Shown here one piece after another: positions 20,829-29,267 of a stretch of DNA of 64,000 nucleotides (positions within the stretch are counted from its first letter, which is position 1; the number at the start of each line of letters is the position of its first letter). The notes beneath the pieces are model-generated. The model saw nothing but the letters and a program-made list of their open reading frames with translations. It made no database searches and had not been told where the DNA came from. The position numbers were made by a program, and so were the translations under genes. This DNA comes from an uncultured Kocuria sp. (GTDB lineage: Bacteria > Actinomycetota > Actinomycetes > Actinomycetales > Micrococcaceae). Location: assembly GCF_947500125.1 (NCBI RefSeq), contig NZ_CANMRA010000009.1, positions 62,001 through 126,000 on the forward strand, written 5' to 3'.

Positions 20829-22427
20829 TCAGAGGTGCCGGCCCGCCAGCTGCTGCGCGATGTAGTCCGCCTGCCGGGCGGCCAGGGCCACGATCGTCAG
20901 CGTCGGGTTCGCCGCCGCGCCGGTCGTGAACAGCGATCCGTCCGAGACGAAGAGGTTCGGCACGTCGTGGGTCTGGCCGAACGCGTTGGTCACCCCGTCC
21001 TCGGGCCGCTCGCTCATCCGGGCCGTGCCCATGTTGTGCGTCGACGGGTAGGGCGGGGTGTGGTGCACGGAGGTGGCGCCCACGGACTCGTAGAGCAGGG
21101 ACGCCTGCTGGTAGCCGTGGTTGCGCATCGCCACGTCGTTCGGGTGGTCGTCGAAGTGCACGTTGGGCACGGGCAGCCCCAGGTGGTCGGTCACGGACGG
21201 GTTGAGGGTCACCCGGTTGCTCTCCTGCGGCATGTCCTCGCCCACCACCCACATCCCGGCGGTGTTCTCGTAGCCGTCCAGCAGGGCCGTGAAGTCCGGC
21301 CCCCAGGAGCCGGGGTCCACGAAGCTGGCGAGGAAGGCGGGGCCCAGGGAGATCGTCTCCATGTAGTACCCGCCGGCGAAGCCGCGGTCGACGTCGTGCC
21401 GGGACTCGTCCGCGACGAGCCCCGCCATCGTCTCGCCCCGGTACATGTGCACCGGCCGGTCGAACTGCGCGTAGACGGAGCCCGTGGTGTGCCGCATGTA
21501 GTTGCGGCCCAGCTGCCCGGAGGAGTTCGCGAGCCCGTCCGGGAACAGCGGGGAGCCCGAGAGCATGAGCAGCCGGGGTGTCTCGATGGCGTTGCAGGCC
21601 ACCGCCACGAGCCGTGCCCGCTGCCGCTGGACCTGACCCTGTCCGTCGACGTAGAGCACGCTGTCGACCAGGCCCTTCTCCGTGTGGGTGATCTGCACGG
21701 CGTGGCAGTCCGGGCGCAGGTCGAGGTTGCCGGTGCGCAGGGCCTTGGGGATCTCCGAGACGAGCGTGGACCACTTCGAGCGGTTCTTGTCGCCCTGGAA
21801 GTTGAACCCGTCCTGGACGGTCGCCGGGCGCCCGTCGTACGGCTCCGCGTTCGTCCCGTAGGGGCCGGTCGCGTAGTGCCGGTAGCCGAGCTTCTCCGCG
21901 CCCGCGGCGAGCACCTTGTAGTTGTTGTTCGCGGGCAGCGGCGGGCGGCCGTGGCGGTGGGTGCTGCCGATCTTCTGCTCGGCCCGGTCGTAGTAGGGGG
22001 CGAGGTCCTCCAGGCCGATCGGCCAGTCCAGGAGGTTGGCGCCGTCGACACGGCCGTAGACGCTGCGGGTGCGGAACTCGTGGGCCTTGAACCGGGGCGT
22101 GGCCCCCGACCAGTGGGTGGTGGTCCCGCCGACGGCCTTGACGATCCACGCCGGGAGGTTGGGGAAGTCCCGGGCGATCCGCCACGACCCCGTGGTGGTC
22201 CGCGGGTCCAGCCAGGCCATCTGGTGGAAGGCCTCCCACTCGTCGTTGACCCAGTCCTCGCTGGTCAGGTGCGGCCCGGCCTCGAGGAGCACCACCTTGA
22301 TGCCCTTCTCCGTCAGTTCGTGGGCGAGGGTGCCTCCGCCGGCCCCGGAGCCGATGACGACGACGGCGGAGTCGTCGTCGAGCTCGATCCGGGCGGAGCG
22401 CTGCTGGTCCTGGGGCGTGGTGGTCAT
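20829..22427 (-). CDS. GMC-family FAD oxidoreductase, large subunit
   Basis: 532-residue glucose-methanol-choline oxidoreductase. The N-terminal Rossmann FAD motif is VVVIGSGAGGGTLAHELTEK (about 21-40), followed by GGTTTHWSGATPRF (about 100-113), NAIETPRLLMLSGS, and the C-terminal active-site segment STHNMGTARMS plus GAAANPTLTIVALAARQADYI. Best matched in memory by gluconate 2-dehydrogenase-type large subunits. The ATG at 22427 overlaps the stop of the upstream small-subunit gene (ATGA), so the two are a pair. No signal or Tat motif is visible, unlike most periplasmic relatives. The alcohol or sugar substrate cannot be read. Confidence 0.85.
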   Translation of the reverse strand: MTTTPQDQQRSARIELDDDSAVVVIGSGAGGGTLAHELTEKGIKVVLLEAGPHLTSEDWVNDEWEAFHQMAWLDPRTTTGSWRIARDFPNLPAWIVKAVGGTTTHWSGATPRFKAHEFRTRSVYGRVDGANLLDWPIGLEDLAPYYDRAEQKIGSTHRHGRPPLPANNNYKVLAAGAEKLGYRHYATGPYGTNAEPYDGRPATVQDGFNFQGDKNRSKWSTLVSEIPKALRTGNLDLRPDCHAVQITHTEKGLVDSVLYVDGQGQVQRQRARLVAVACNAIETPRLLMLSGSPLFPDGLANSSGQLGRNYMRHTTGSVYAQFDRPVHMYRGETMAGLVADESRHDVDRGFAGGYYMETISLGPAFLASFVDPGSWGPDFTALLDGYENTAGMWVVGEDMPQESNRVTLNPSVTDHLGLPVPNVHFDDHPNDVAMRNHGYQQASLLYESVGATSVHHTPPYPSTHNMGTARMSERPEDGVTNAFGQTHDVPNLFVSDGSLFTTGAAANPTLTIVALAARQADYIAQQLAGRHL

Positions 22428-23038
22428 GCGGTCTCCCCGTGCTCGATGACGTCCGACCCCTTGAAGAGGTCGCTGAAGGGCTGTTCCGTGGTCTCCGAGG
22501 CACCCTGCTGGTCCAGGTTCCAGCCCTCCTTCGGGGCCGCGGTCGCCACCTGGTACCCGAGGGGCCCGCACTCGGTGAGCTCCTCCTCGGACTCCTCGAC
22601 GCGCGGGTCCGGCAGCCAGTCGAGGTCGTCGAAGCCGCGGTGCAGGTAGCCGCCCCGGGAGAAGGACTCGCCCTCGTAGCCCAGGGCCTCCCACACCTCG
22701 TGGTCGTCGTAGAGGTGCAGCACGGTGGTGCGGCGGATGAAGCCGAAGAACTCGAGGTCGGCGATCCGCTTGAGCACCTTGAGCGCGGCGTCGTCCGGCA
22801 GCTCCACGAACGGCGCGTCGCTGAGCGAGTTCAGGGTCAGCAGTCCCTGGGTCAGGGCCATCCGGAACCACGTGGAGCCCTCGGCCTCGGCGACGATCTT
22901 CTCCGTCATCCGTTCGTACGGGCCGTCGGGGATCTGCGGGTGGGGGAACGCGACCCGGATGACGCGGGTGAGGGTGCGCTTGGCCTCGTCGGTCAGGGCC
23001 AGGGCGTTCAGTGCGGAGTACTTCGCGGGATAGACCAT
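22424..23038 (-). CDS. Gluconate 2-dehydrogenase subunit 3-like protein
   Basis: 204-residue partner of the GMC enzyme (gluconate_2-dh3 family), needed for folding or stability of the large subunit in characterised relatives. The fold is mostly helical: LTDEAKRTLTRVIRVAFPH near the N-terminus, a central LTLNSLSDAPFVELPDDAALKVLKRI, then LEFFGFIRRTTVLHLYDDHEVWEALGYEGESFSRGGY, which is typical of the family. No Tat signal is present. ATG at 23038 after AGGAGGAGACCC. First gene of the pair; the GTTATCG-type motif at 23111 lies 73 bp upstream. Confidence 0.78.
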   Translation of the reverse strand: MVYPAKYSALNALALTDEAKRTLTRVIRVAFPHPQIPDGPYERMTEKIVAEAEGSTWFRMALTQGLLTLNSLSDAPFVELPDDAALKVLKRIADLEFFGFIRRTTVLHLYDDHEVWEALGYEGESFSRGGYLHRGFDDLDWLPDPRVEESEEELTECGPLGYQVATAAPKEGWNLDQQGASETTEQPFSDLFKGSDVIEHGETA

Positions 23039-23110
23039 GGGTCTCCTCCTCGTCGGCGGTGACGGGTGTAGTCCAGAGTGTGAGCCAGCGCACCGTGGTG
23101 GGCCAGGCCT

Positions 23111-23129
23111 GTTATCGCAGGGCGAGAAT
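23111..23129. promoter_or_regulatory. Second GTTATCG-type site, upstream of the GMC operon
   Basis: GTTATCGCAGGGCGAGAAT keeps the full left arm GTTATCG, the 5-nt spacer and CGA-AA of the right arm seen at 19501-19519. It lies in the 131-bp region between the divergent GMC operon and the GNAT gene, so it could control either or both. The right arm has two mismatches. Confidence 0.45.
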
Positions 23130-23169
23130 CCGGTGCCCGTGAGAGCATGGGCCGAGCGAAGGAGGCCGC

Positions 23170-23607
23170 GTGATCGTCGAACGACTGCCGGAGCACCTGT
23201 GCGAGGACGCCGTGTCCCTGTGGCAGGACGCGGGGCTGACCCGCCCCTGGAACGACCCCCGTGCGGACCTGGACCGGGCGCTCGGGAGCCCGTCCTCCAC
23301 CGTCCTGGCCGCCGTCGAGGACGGCCGGCTCACCGGCACCGCCATGGTCGGCCACGACGGCCACCGGGGGTGGGTGTACTACGTGGCCGTGCACCCGTCC
23401 CGCCGGGGGCAGGGGCTGGGCCGCGAGCTGATGGCCGCGGCCGAGCAGTGGGTGGCCGGGCGCGGCATCCCGAAGATGCAGCTCATGGTCCGCACCACGA
23501 ACACCGGGACCCGGGAGTTCTACGAACGGATGGGCTACGCCGTCCAGGACACCGTGGTGCTCGGGAAGTTCTTCGACCCCGGGCGGCAGGCCCAGCAGAG
23601 CGGCTGA
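23170..23607 (+). CDS. GNAT-family N-acetyltransferase (YpeA-like)
   Basis: 145-residue GNAT acetyltransferase. The acetyl-CoA pyrophosphate loop is HPSRRGQGLGRELM (about residues 78-91), preceded by the beta-strand GWVYYVAV and followed by MQLMVRTTNTGTREFYERMGY, the typical C-terminal N..A..FYe..GF segment. Acceptor unknown. The GTG at 23170 has GAAGGAGG 6 nt upstream. Convergent with the DUF5996 gene, 7 bp between stops. Confidence 0.87.
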   Translation: MIVERLPEHLCEDAVSLWQDAGLTRPWNDPRADLDRALGSPSSTVLAAVEDGRLTGTAMVGHDGHRGWVYYVAVHPSRRGQGLGRELMAAAEQWVAGRGIPKMQLMVRTTNTGTREFYERMGYAVQDTVVLGKFFDPGRQAQQSG

Positions 23608-23614
23608 GCCCGGT

Positions 23615-24541
23615 TCACCCCTCGGGGTCGGTGACGCCCTCCGGGCAGTCGTAGCGCGTGAAGTCCCAGTCGCTGCGGCGCGCCCCCGCCCGGTAGGCGC
23701 TGTCCCAGAACTCCAGGACGGCGCCGTGCGGATCGGGCAGCGCACGCACGTCCTCGTAGCGCAGGACCGCGAGGTGGCTGCCGCCGCGCTCGCTCCAGAA
23801 CGCGGCGTCCGGACGCAGGGGCTCGCCGGTCAGCCCCTCCGGTTCCGGCGCGGTGTAGGAGTAGAAGGCCGGTTCCGGGAAGGCGGGGTCCCCGAACCAG
23901 AACCCGGAGCTGATGACCTCCCGGGAGTAGGCCTCCCGGGTGACCGGGTCCGTGCCGGGCGGGAGGTCCACGGAGCGGTCGGCGAAGCGGGTCACGGCGA
24001 TGTCGAACGTGTGCCAGAAGTGGTGCACGGGGCTGGTCTTGCCGGACCAGCCGGCGGCGAACTCCTCCAGCAGCAGGTTCACCCGGCCGAGGACCTGCCA
24101 GTAGCGGGTGACGGCGGCGGGATCGTAGGCGGCGTGCGCGGTGTCGGCGCTGAACGGGCGCGCGGAGTCGGGGAGGTCGAACGGGTGGGGGCGGGCGATG
24201 GTCACCTCCACCCCCACCGCCGCCAGGGCGTGCAGGACCCGGGCGTGGAACTCGGCGACGGAGAGCCCCGGCAGGGCGAAGGAGTGCCGGGCGCCGGCGG
24301 CGGTGCTCACGTCGAGGCGGTGGTCGAGGAAGTCGAAGTCGATCGCGAAGACCGGGTCCCGTCCCATGGGGCGGGTGGTGATGCCGCGGCCGGTCAGGTG
24401 GAACGGCACGTTCCACCAGTGGTTCCGGCGCGGCGCGGCCGCCAGCCGCACCTTGCCGACCACCTGGGCGAACCGGTGCACGGTGTCCAGGGTGTCCCGC
24501 CAGGACTCGTAGGGCATCTCGGGGAGAGCGGCGTGGGTCAT
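23615..24541 (-). CDS. DUF5996 family protein
   Basis: 308-residue cytoplasmic protein with no signal or membrane span, recognised by PYESWRDTLDTVHRFAQVVGKVRLA at the N-terminus, RRNHWWNVPFHLTGRGITTRPM (~39-60), FDFLDHRL and SSGFWFGDPAFPEPAFYSYTAPEPEGL (~220-246). These are landmarks of an uncharacterised family common in actinobacteria and some proteobacteria; no function is established. The ATG at 24541 has CAGGAGG 6 nt upstream. No operon partner. Confidence 0.75.
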   Translation of the reverse strand: MTHAALPEMPYESWRDTLDTVHRFAQVVGKVRLAAAPRRNHWWNVPFHLTGRGITTRPMGRDPVFAIDFDFLDHRLDVSTAAGARHSFALPGLSVAEFHARVLHALAAVGVEVTIARPHPFDLPDSARPFSADTAHAAYDPAAVTRYWQVLGRVNLLLEEFAAGWSGKTSPVHHFWHTFDIAVTRFADRSVDLPPGTDPVTREAYSREVISSGFWFGDPAFPEPAFYSYTAPEPEGLTGEPLRPDAAFWSERGGSHLAVLRYEDVRALPDPHGAVLEFWDSAYRAGARRSDWDFTRYDCPEGVTDPEG

Positions 24542-24727
24542 GAGGCCTCCTGCGCCCCAGTGTGCGGCCGGACCGGGCCGGGCGTCCAGGGCATCCGGGG
24601 CCGGCAGCACGGGGCCGTGCGGTCCTCCCGGTGGGACACTGGGCGGAGACGATCCGGTGGCGGTGCGGTGGTGCTCCGGCGGGGCCCCGCCCCGCCACCG
24701 GCGACGACGACGACGAACGAGCTGCCC

Positions 24728-26158
24728 GTGCTGCGATCCTCCGGCGACGACCCTCCGCCCGAGCTGCTGTCCTGGGGGCAGCGGCGGGCCCGGTGGGTGC
24801 TGGCCGCCACCGTGCTCGGCTCGGCCCTGACGTTCATCGACACGACCGTGGTGAGCATCGCCCTGCCGGCCGTCGGCGCCGACCTCGGTGCGGGGAGCAC
24901 CGGCCTGACCTGGGTGGTCAACGGGTACACGCTGAGCCTGGCCGCCCTCGTGCTGCTGGGCGGCTCGCTGGGGGACCGGTACGGCCGGCGCAGGATCTTC
25001 CTGATCGGCGTCGCCTGCTTCGCGGGAGCCTCCGCGCTGTGCGGACTGGCCCCCGACGTCACCGTCCTCATCGCCGCGCGGGCCGTCCAGGGGGTCGGCG
25101 GCGCCCTCCTCGTGCCGACCGCCCTCGCGATCCTGCAGTCGTCCTTCGCGCCGGGGCACCGCGCCCGCGCCATCGGCGCCTGGTCGGGGCTCACGGGGGT
25201 GGCCTCGGCCGTGGGCCCGTTCGCGGGCGGCTGGCTCGTCCAGACCACCTCGTGGCGGTGGGTGTTCCTGGTCAATCTGCCGGTGGCGCTCGCCGTGGCG
25301 CTGATCGCCCGCCGGCACGTCCCCGAGTCGAGGGACCCGGCGGCCTGCCCGCAGCTCGACGTGCCCGGCGCCGCGCTGCTGGTGACCGGGCTCGGGGCGC
25401 TGACGCTCGGGCTGACGGCGGCGGCCGGCGACGACGCGTCGGCGCCGCGCACGGGCGGGGCGCTCGCGGCCGGAGCGGGCCTGCTGGCGGCGTTCCTGCT
25501 CCGCGAACGGCGTGCGGTGTCCCCGCTGCTGCCTCCCGCCCTGCTCCGCCGGCGACTGTTCGTCGCGGCGAACGTCATCACCTTCGTGGTCTACGCCGGC
25601 CTGGGCGCGGTCTTCTTCGTCCTCGTCGTCGCCCTCCAGGTGGGAGCCGGCTTCTCACCCCTGGCGGCCGGGCTGTCCCTGCTGCCCGTCACCGTCCTGA
25701 TGCTGCTGCTCTCGCCGTCCGCCGGTGCCCTGGTGCACCGGGTGGGTCCGCGACTGCCCATGACGGCCGGTCCGCTGATCGCCGCTCTCGGGGTGCTCCT
25801 GCTGGGGCGGGCGGGACCCGGGGCGCACTACCTCCTGGAGGTGCTGGTCCCGGCCGCGGTGTTCGGCGCCGGACTGACCCTGCTGGTCACGCCGTTGACG
25901 GCCACGGTCCTCGGCGCACTGCCCACGGAGCAGGCCGGGCTGGCCAGCGGGGTCAACAACGCCGTGGCGCGCACGGCGGGCCTGCTCGCGGTCGCGGCGA
26001 TCCCGCTGGTGGGCGGGCTCGGGGAGACCGGCCTCACCGACCCGGTCCGGGTCCGCGAGGGCTTCCCCGTGGTCATGGGACTGTGCGCGGGCCTGCTCGC
26101 GGCGGGCGGGCTGCTGTCCGCGGCGGTGCTCCGCCCCACGGCGCGGGACGATGCGTGA
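24728..26158 (+). CDS. MFS drug transporter, DHA2 (14-TMS) family
   Basis: About 476 residues with 14 hydrophobic spans. Motif D1/A around residue 20-80 is TFIDTTVVSIALPAVGADLG...WVVNGYTLSLAALVLLGGSLGDRYGRRR, and motif C is GVASAVGPFAGGWLV. This pattern defines EmrB/QacA-type exporters of lipophilic compounds driven by the proton gradient. Start uncertain: the GTG at 24728 is used because the conserved region begins shortly after it, but no good Shine-Dalgarno is visible and an in-frame GTG at 24671 is possible. It ends ARDDA. No adjacent TetR or MarR regulator. Confidence 0.85.
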   Translation: MLRSSGDDPPPELLSWGQRRARWVLAATVLGSALTFIDTTVVSIALPAVGADLGAGSTGLTWVVNGYTLSLAALVLLGGSLGDRYGRRRIFLIGVACFAGASALCGLAPDVTVLIAARAVQGVGGALLVPTALAILQSSFAPGHRARAIGAWSGLTGVASAVGPFAGGWLVQTTSWRWVFLVNLPVALAVALIARRHVPESRDPAACPQLDVPGAALLVTGLGALTLGLTAAAGDDASAPRTGGALAAGAGLLAAFLLRERRAVSPLLPPALLRRRLFVAANVITFVVYAGLGAVFFVLVVALQVGAGFSPLAAGLSLLPVTVLMLLLSPSAGALVHRVGPRLPMTAGPLIAALGVLLLGRAGPGAHYLLEVLVPAAVFGAGLTLLVTPLTATVLGALPTEQAGLASGVNNAVARTAGLLAVAAIPLVGGLGETGLTDPVRVREGFPVVMGLCAGLLAAGGLLSAAVLRPTARDDA

Positions 26159-26382
26159 CGGCTTCGCGGCGCGACACATCCTTGACCGCCCGATCGGCGC
26201 GTTCCTACCCTGAAGCCCCTTGTCGTGCGGTGGTGGGGCGTGGAGGCCGGGGGCTGCGGGGCGCGGGGGCGCCCGAGGGCCCGGCGGGCCGCGAGACCGC
26301 CGGAAGGGGTCATGACGTGCGCGTCCGCGCTCGTGCTCGCGCACCGGCGTCCGGCCGGTTCGACCGAAAGCAGTGGTGAGCC

Positions 26383-27972
26383 ATGCGTCCTCCCGAGAAC
26401 ACCCACGGCCCCGACGACTCCTCCGGCGCTCGCGGCAGGAGGCGCCGGCGGACGCGCCGTGCGGGCTCCGCGCTGGCCCTGGCCGTGCTCCTGGCGGCCG
26501 CTCCGGCGGGCGGGGCCGCCGCGGCCACGGTCGCCGCGCCGCAGCAGGGCGTCGTCGTCACCGCGCAGGTGCCGCCCGGGCTCGAGGAGTTCTACGCCCA
26601 GCAGCTCGTGTGGACCGCGTGCGGCGCGGCGGCGGAGTGCGCCCAGGTGCGGGTGCCGCTCGACCACGAGAACCCGGCCGCCGGAGCGATCCAGCTGGCG
26701 GTCACCCGGGTGGTGAGCACCGACCCCGCCGCCCGCCAGGGCTCCCTGCTCGTGAACTTCGGCGGGCCGGGCGGGTCCGGGACGGCGTCGATCGAGCCGT
26801 GGGCGGCCGGACTGGACCCGCGCGTCCGGGCCGCGTACGACGTCGTGGGCTTCGACCCGCGGGGCGTGGGCAGCTCCACCGCGGTGGAGTGCATCGACGA
26901 CGCCGCGATGGACGCGATGCGCGCCACCTCCGTCGACCCCGACACCCCGGAGGGGCTGGCCCAGGCGGTCGCGGCCGCCGAGCGGTTGGCCGCGGCGTGC
27001 GCGGCGAACACCGGCCCGCTGCTCGGCGAGGTCGACACGATCAGCGCCGCCAAGGACCTGGACATCCTGCGGGCCGTGCTGGGCGACGACGAGCTCCACT
27101 ACCTCGGCTACTCCTACGGCACCCTGCTCGGCGCCACCTACGCCGATCTGTTTCCCGCGACCACGGGCCGGTTCGTGCTCGACGCGGCGATGGACCCGTC
27201 CCTCGACGGCACCGGGACGATCCTCGACCAGGCCGCCGGCTTCGAGCGGGCTCTCCGGCTGTACGTCGAGTCGTGCCTGCCGCTGGACGGGTGCCCGTTC
27301 GAGGGGACCGTCGACGAGGGGCTGGCCGAGATCGAGGCCCTGCTCCGGCAGGCCGAGGCGCAGCCGCTGCCGACCGCCGACGGACGGCCGCTCACCGTCG
27401 ACGAGGCGCTGACCGCGGTGATCCTGCCGCTGTACAACGAGCAGAACTGGTGGTTCCTCACCCCCGCGCTCGTCCTCGCGCTCGATCACGGCGACGGGAC
27501 CGCGCTGCTGGCGCTCGCCGACGCCTACCACGGCCGGCAGCCGGACGGCTCCTACCAGGACAACGGATCCGAGGCGAACGTCGCGGTCAACTGCCTGGAC
27601 CGCACCTACGACGCCGATCCGGCCGCCATGGCCGCGGTCGACACCAGGCTCCAGGAGGTGGCGCCGACCCTGGGCGACTGGTTCAGCCACGGTGCGGTCA
27701 CATGCGACGCCTGGCCGTACGAGCCGGTCCGGGAGCCGGCGCCCATCGACGCCGCGGGGGCCGGCCCCATCCTGGTCGTCGGCGGCACAGGGGACACCGC
27801 CACGCCCTACGCGTGGTCGCAGGCGCTGGCCGCGCAGCTCGAGGGCGGGCACCTGCTGACCCGGGTGGGCGAGGGGCACGGGTCCTACCTGAGGGGCAAC
27901 CGGTGCGTCGACGAGACGATCACCACCTACTTCCTCGAGGGCGTGCTGCCCGCGGAGGAGCGGATCTGCTGA
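26383..27972 (+). CDS. Secreted alpha/beta hydrolase, tripeptidyl aminopeptidase-like
   Basis: 529 residues. The N-terminus has a twin-arginine-rich stretch (RRRRRTRRAGS) and a hydrophobic core LALAVLLAAAPAGGAAAA, so a signal peptide with cleavage near residue 47. The catalytic region reads LLVNFGGPGGSGTAS (oxyanion), GFDPRGVGSS, and the nucleophile elbow GYSYGTLLGA. The Asp lies in the C-terminal TAP-like domain (GGTGDTATPY) and the His in GEGHGSY. Streptomyces relatives (Tap, SlpD/E) release tripeptides from extracellular protein N-termini. Four cysteines in the C-terminal half may form disulfides. ATG 26383; upstream 224 bp shows no gene. It stands alone. Confidence 0.88.
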   Translation: MRPPENTHGPDDSSGARGRRRRRTRRAGSALALAVLLAAAPAGGAAAATVAAPQQGVVVTAQVPPGLEEFYAQQLVWTACGAAAECAQVRVPLDHENPAAGAIQLAVTRVVSTDPAARQGSLLVNFGGPGGSGTASIEPWAAGLDPRVRAAYDVVGFDPRGVGSSTAVECIDDAAMDAMRATSVDPDTPEGLAQAVAAAERLAAACAANTGPLLGEVDTISAAKDLDILRAVLGDDELHYLGYSYGTLLGATYADLFPATTGRFVLDAAMDPSLDGTGTILDQAAGFERALRLYVESCLPLDGCPFEGTVDEGLAEIEALLRQAEAQPLPTADGRPLTVDEALTAVILPLYNEQNWWFLTPALVLALDHGDGTALLALADAYHGRQPDGSYQDNGSEANVAVNCLDRTYDADPAAMAAVDTRLQEVAPTLGDWFSHGAVTCDAWPYEPVREPAPIDAAGAGPILVVGGTGDTATPYAWSQALAAQLEGGHLLTRVGEGHGSYLRGNRCVDETITTYFLEGVLPAEERIC

Positions 27973-28233
27973 GCGGGACCGTCCCCGGTGACGGGGGCAG
28001 AAACGGGCCGGTACGAGATCGCCCCCGCACCGGCCCAGCCGCCAGGGAAATCAGGAAGATCCGGCGACTCCGGCCCATCCTACTGAGACGCGGGTCACGG
28101 ATCACCACTTGATTTTCCCGGACGCCCTCCGGGACGGCCCGCGGACGGACGCCGGCCGGACCGGAGGGCCCCGGGCGGTGAGCGGGGAGGACATGAAGAA
28201 CCGTGACGCGTCCTGCCCTCGGAGAGGGCGGCG

Positions 28234-29175
28234 TCATGGCCGCCGCCCGGGGCCGGCGCCTGCACGCCGGGTCCCGGGGCCGGCGCCCGCACGCCGGGCC
28301 CCGAGGCGCGGCAGGCCCGGCAGCTGCCCGGCCAGGGACGCCACGAGGGCCAGCCCGAACCCCGCCGCCTGGAGGCCCGTGAGCGTCTCGTCCAGCAGCA
28401 GCCAGCCCAGCACCGCGGCCGTCACCGGGGTCAGCGGGATCAGCAGGGTCAGGCTCGTGGCCGGCACGCGCCGGCCGGCGTGGAACCACGCGGCGTAGGC
28501 AATGGCGCCGCCGGGCAGCGCCAGCCAGGCGTAGCCGAGCACGGCCGGCAGGTCCAGGACGAGGGGACCGGTGTCCAGCAGGGGCACGAGCGGGGCGATC
28601 ATGAGACCGCCGAGGGTCAGCTGCCAGCCGGTCGCCGCGAGCCCGTTCAGGCCGTCGGGCAGCCCCCACCGCCGGGTCAGGACCACCCCGGCGGCCATGA
28701 CCGCGGTCCCGGCGAAGGCCGCGGCGAGCCCCAGGGCGTCCAGGGTGACGGTGCCCGCGAACACGGCCACGGACACGCCCGCCACCGCGGCGAGGGCCCA
28801 CAGCACCCGGGGCAGGGGCGTGCGCTGCCGGAAGGCCAGGAGCAGCAGGAGCGCCGCGACCAGGGGCTGGGCGGAGCCCACCACGGCGGCGAGACCCCCC
28901 GGCAGGCGGTAGGCGCCGAGGAACAGGAGGGGGAAGAACGCCCCGAAGTTGAGCAGTGCGAGCACCGCCAACCGTCCCCACCAGGCGCGCGGCGGCAGCT
29001 GCTGGGTCAGGGCGAGCAGCAGCAGCCCGGCCGGGAGGGCCCGCAGCAGGGACGCGGTCATGGGCCGGTCCGGGGGCAGCAGCTCGGTGGTGACCACGTA
29101 GGTCGTCCCCCACACGACCGGCGCCACCGCGCCGAGGAGGATCAGCCGGGCATGACCGGCCGGGTCGTGGTCCAC
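28234..29175 (-). CDS. EamA/DMT-family transporter
   Basis: 313-residue drug/metabolite transporter with ten predicted spans and two EamA repeats (~8-135 and ~150-285). Features are APVVWGTTYVVTTELLPPDRPM and LLLDETLTGLQAAGFGLAL, the second being the family's typical penultimate segment (e.g. E in LDE). Substrate unknown. The GTG at 29175 is chosen because the first membrane span begins 12 residues later; the ORF extension upstream enters the divergent dehydrogenase gene. The C-terminus ends in a short duplicated Arg/Ala/Gly tail (RRAGAGPGTRRAGAGPG), encoded by a direct repeat at about 28241-28290. The 261 bp between the hydrolase stop and this gene's stop shows no gene. Confidence 0.84.
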   Translation of the reverse strand: MDHDPAGHARLILLGAVAPVVWGTTYVVTTELLPPDRPMTASLLRALPAGLLLLALTQQLPPRAWWGRLAVLALLNFGAFFPLLFLGAYRLPGGLAAVVGSAQPLVAALLLLLAFRQRTPLPRVLWALAAVAGVSVAVFAGTVTLDALGLAAAFAGTAVMAAGVVLTRRWGLPDGLNGLAATGWQLTLGGLMIAPLVPLLDTGPLVLDLPAVLGYAWLALPGGAIAYAAWFHAGRRVPATSLTLLIPLTPVTAAVLGWLLLDETLTGLQAAGFGLALVASLAGQLPGLPRLGARRAGAGPGTRRAGAGPGRRP

Positions 29176-29255
29176 CGGTGCACCCCCGCTCTGCGTCCTG
29201 CCCCGTCCGGGGCGGGATGCACCGATCCTACGGTCCCGCCGGCCGGGAACCGGAG

Positions 29256-29261
29256 TAGATT
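29256..29261 (+). promoter_or_regulatory. -10 element of a leaderless promoter for the sugar dehydrogenase gene
   Basis: TAGATT lies 6 nt before the ATG at 29268, and no Shine-Dalgarno precedes it. The same spacing of a TANNNT hexamer to the start is seen for the genes at 37166, 46723 and 57568 and, at 7 nt, for the small ORF at 39410. Confidence 0.5.
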
Positions 29262-29267
29262 GCCACC

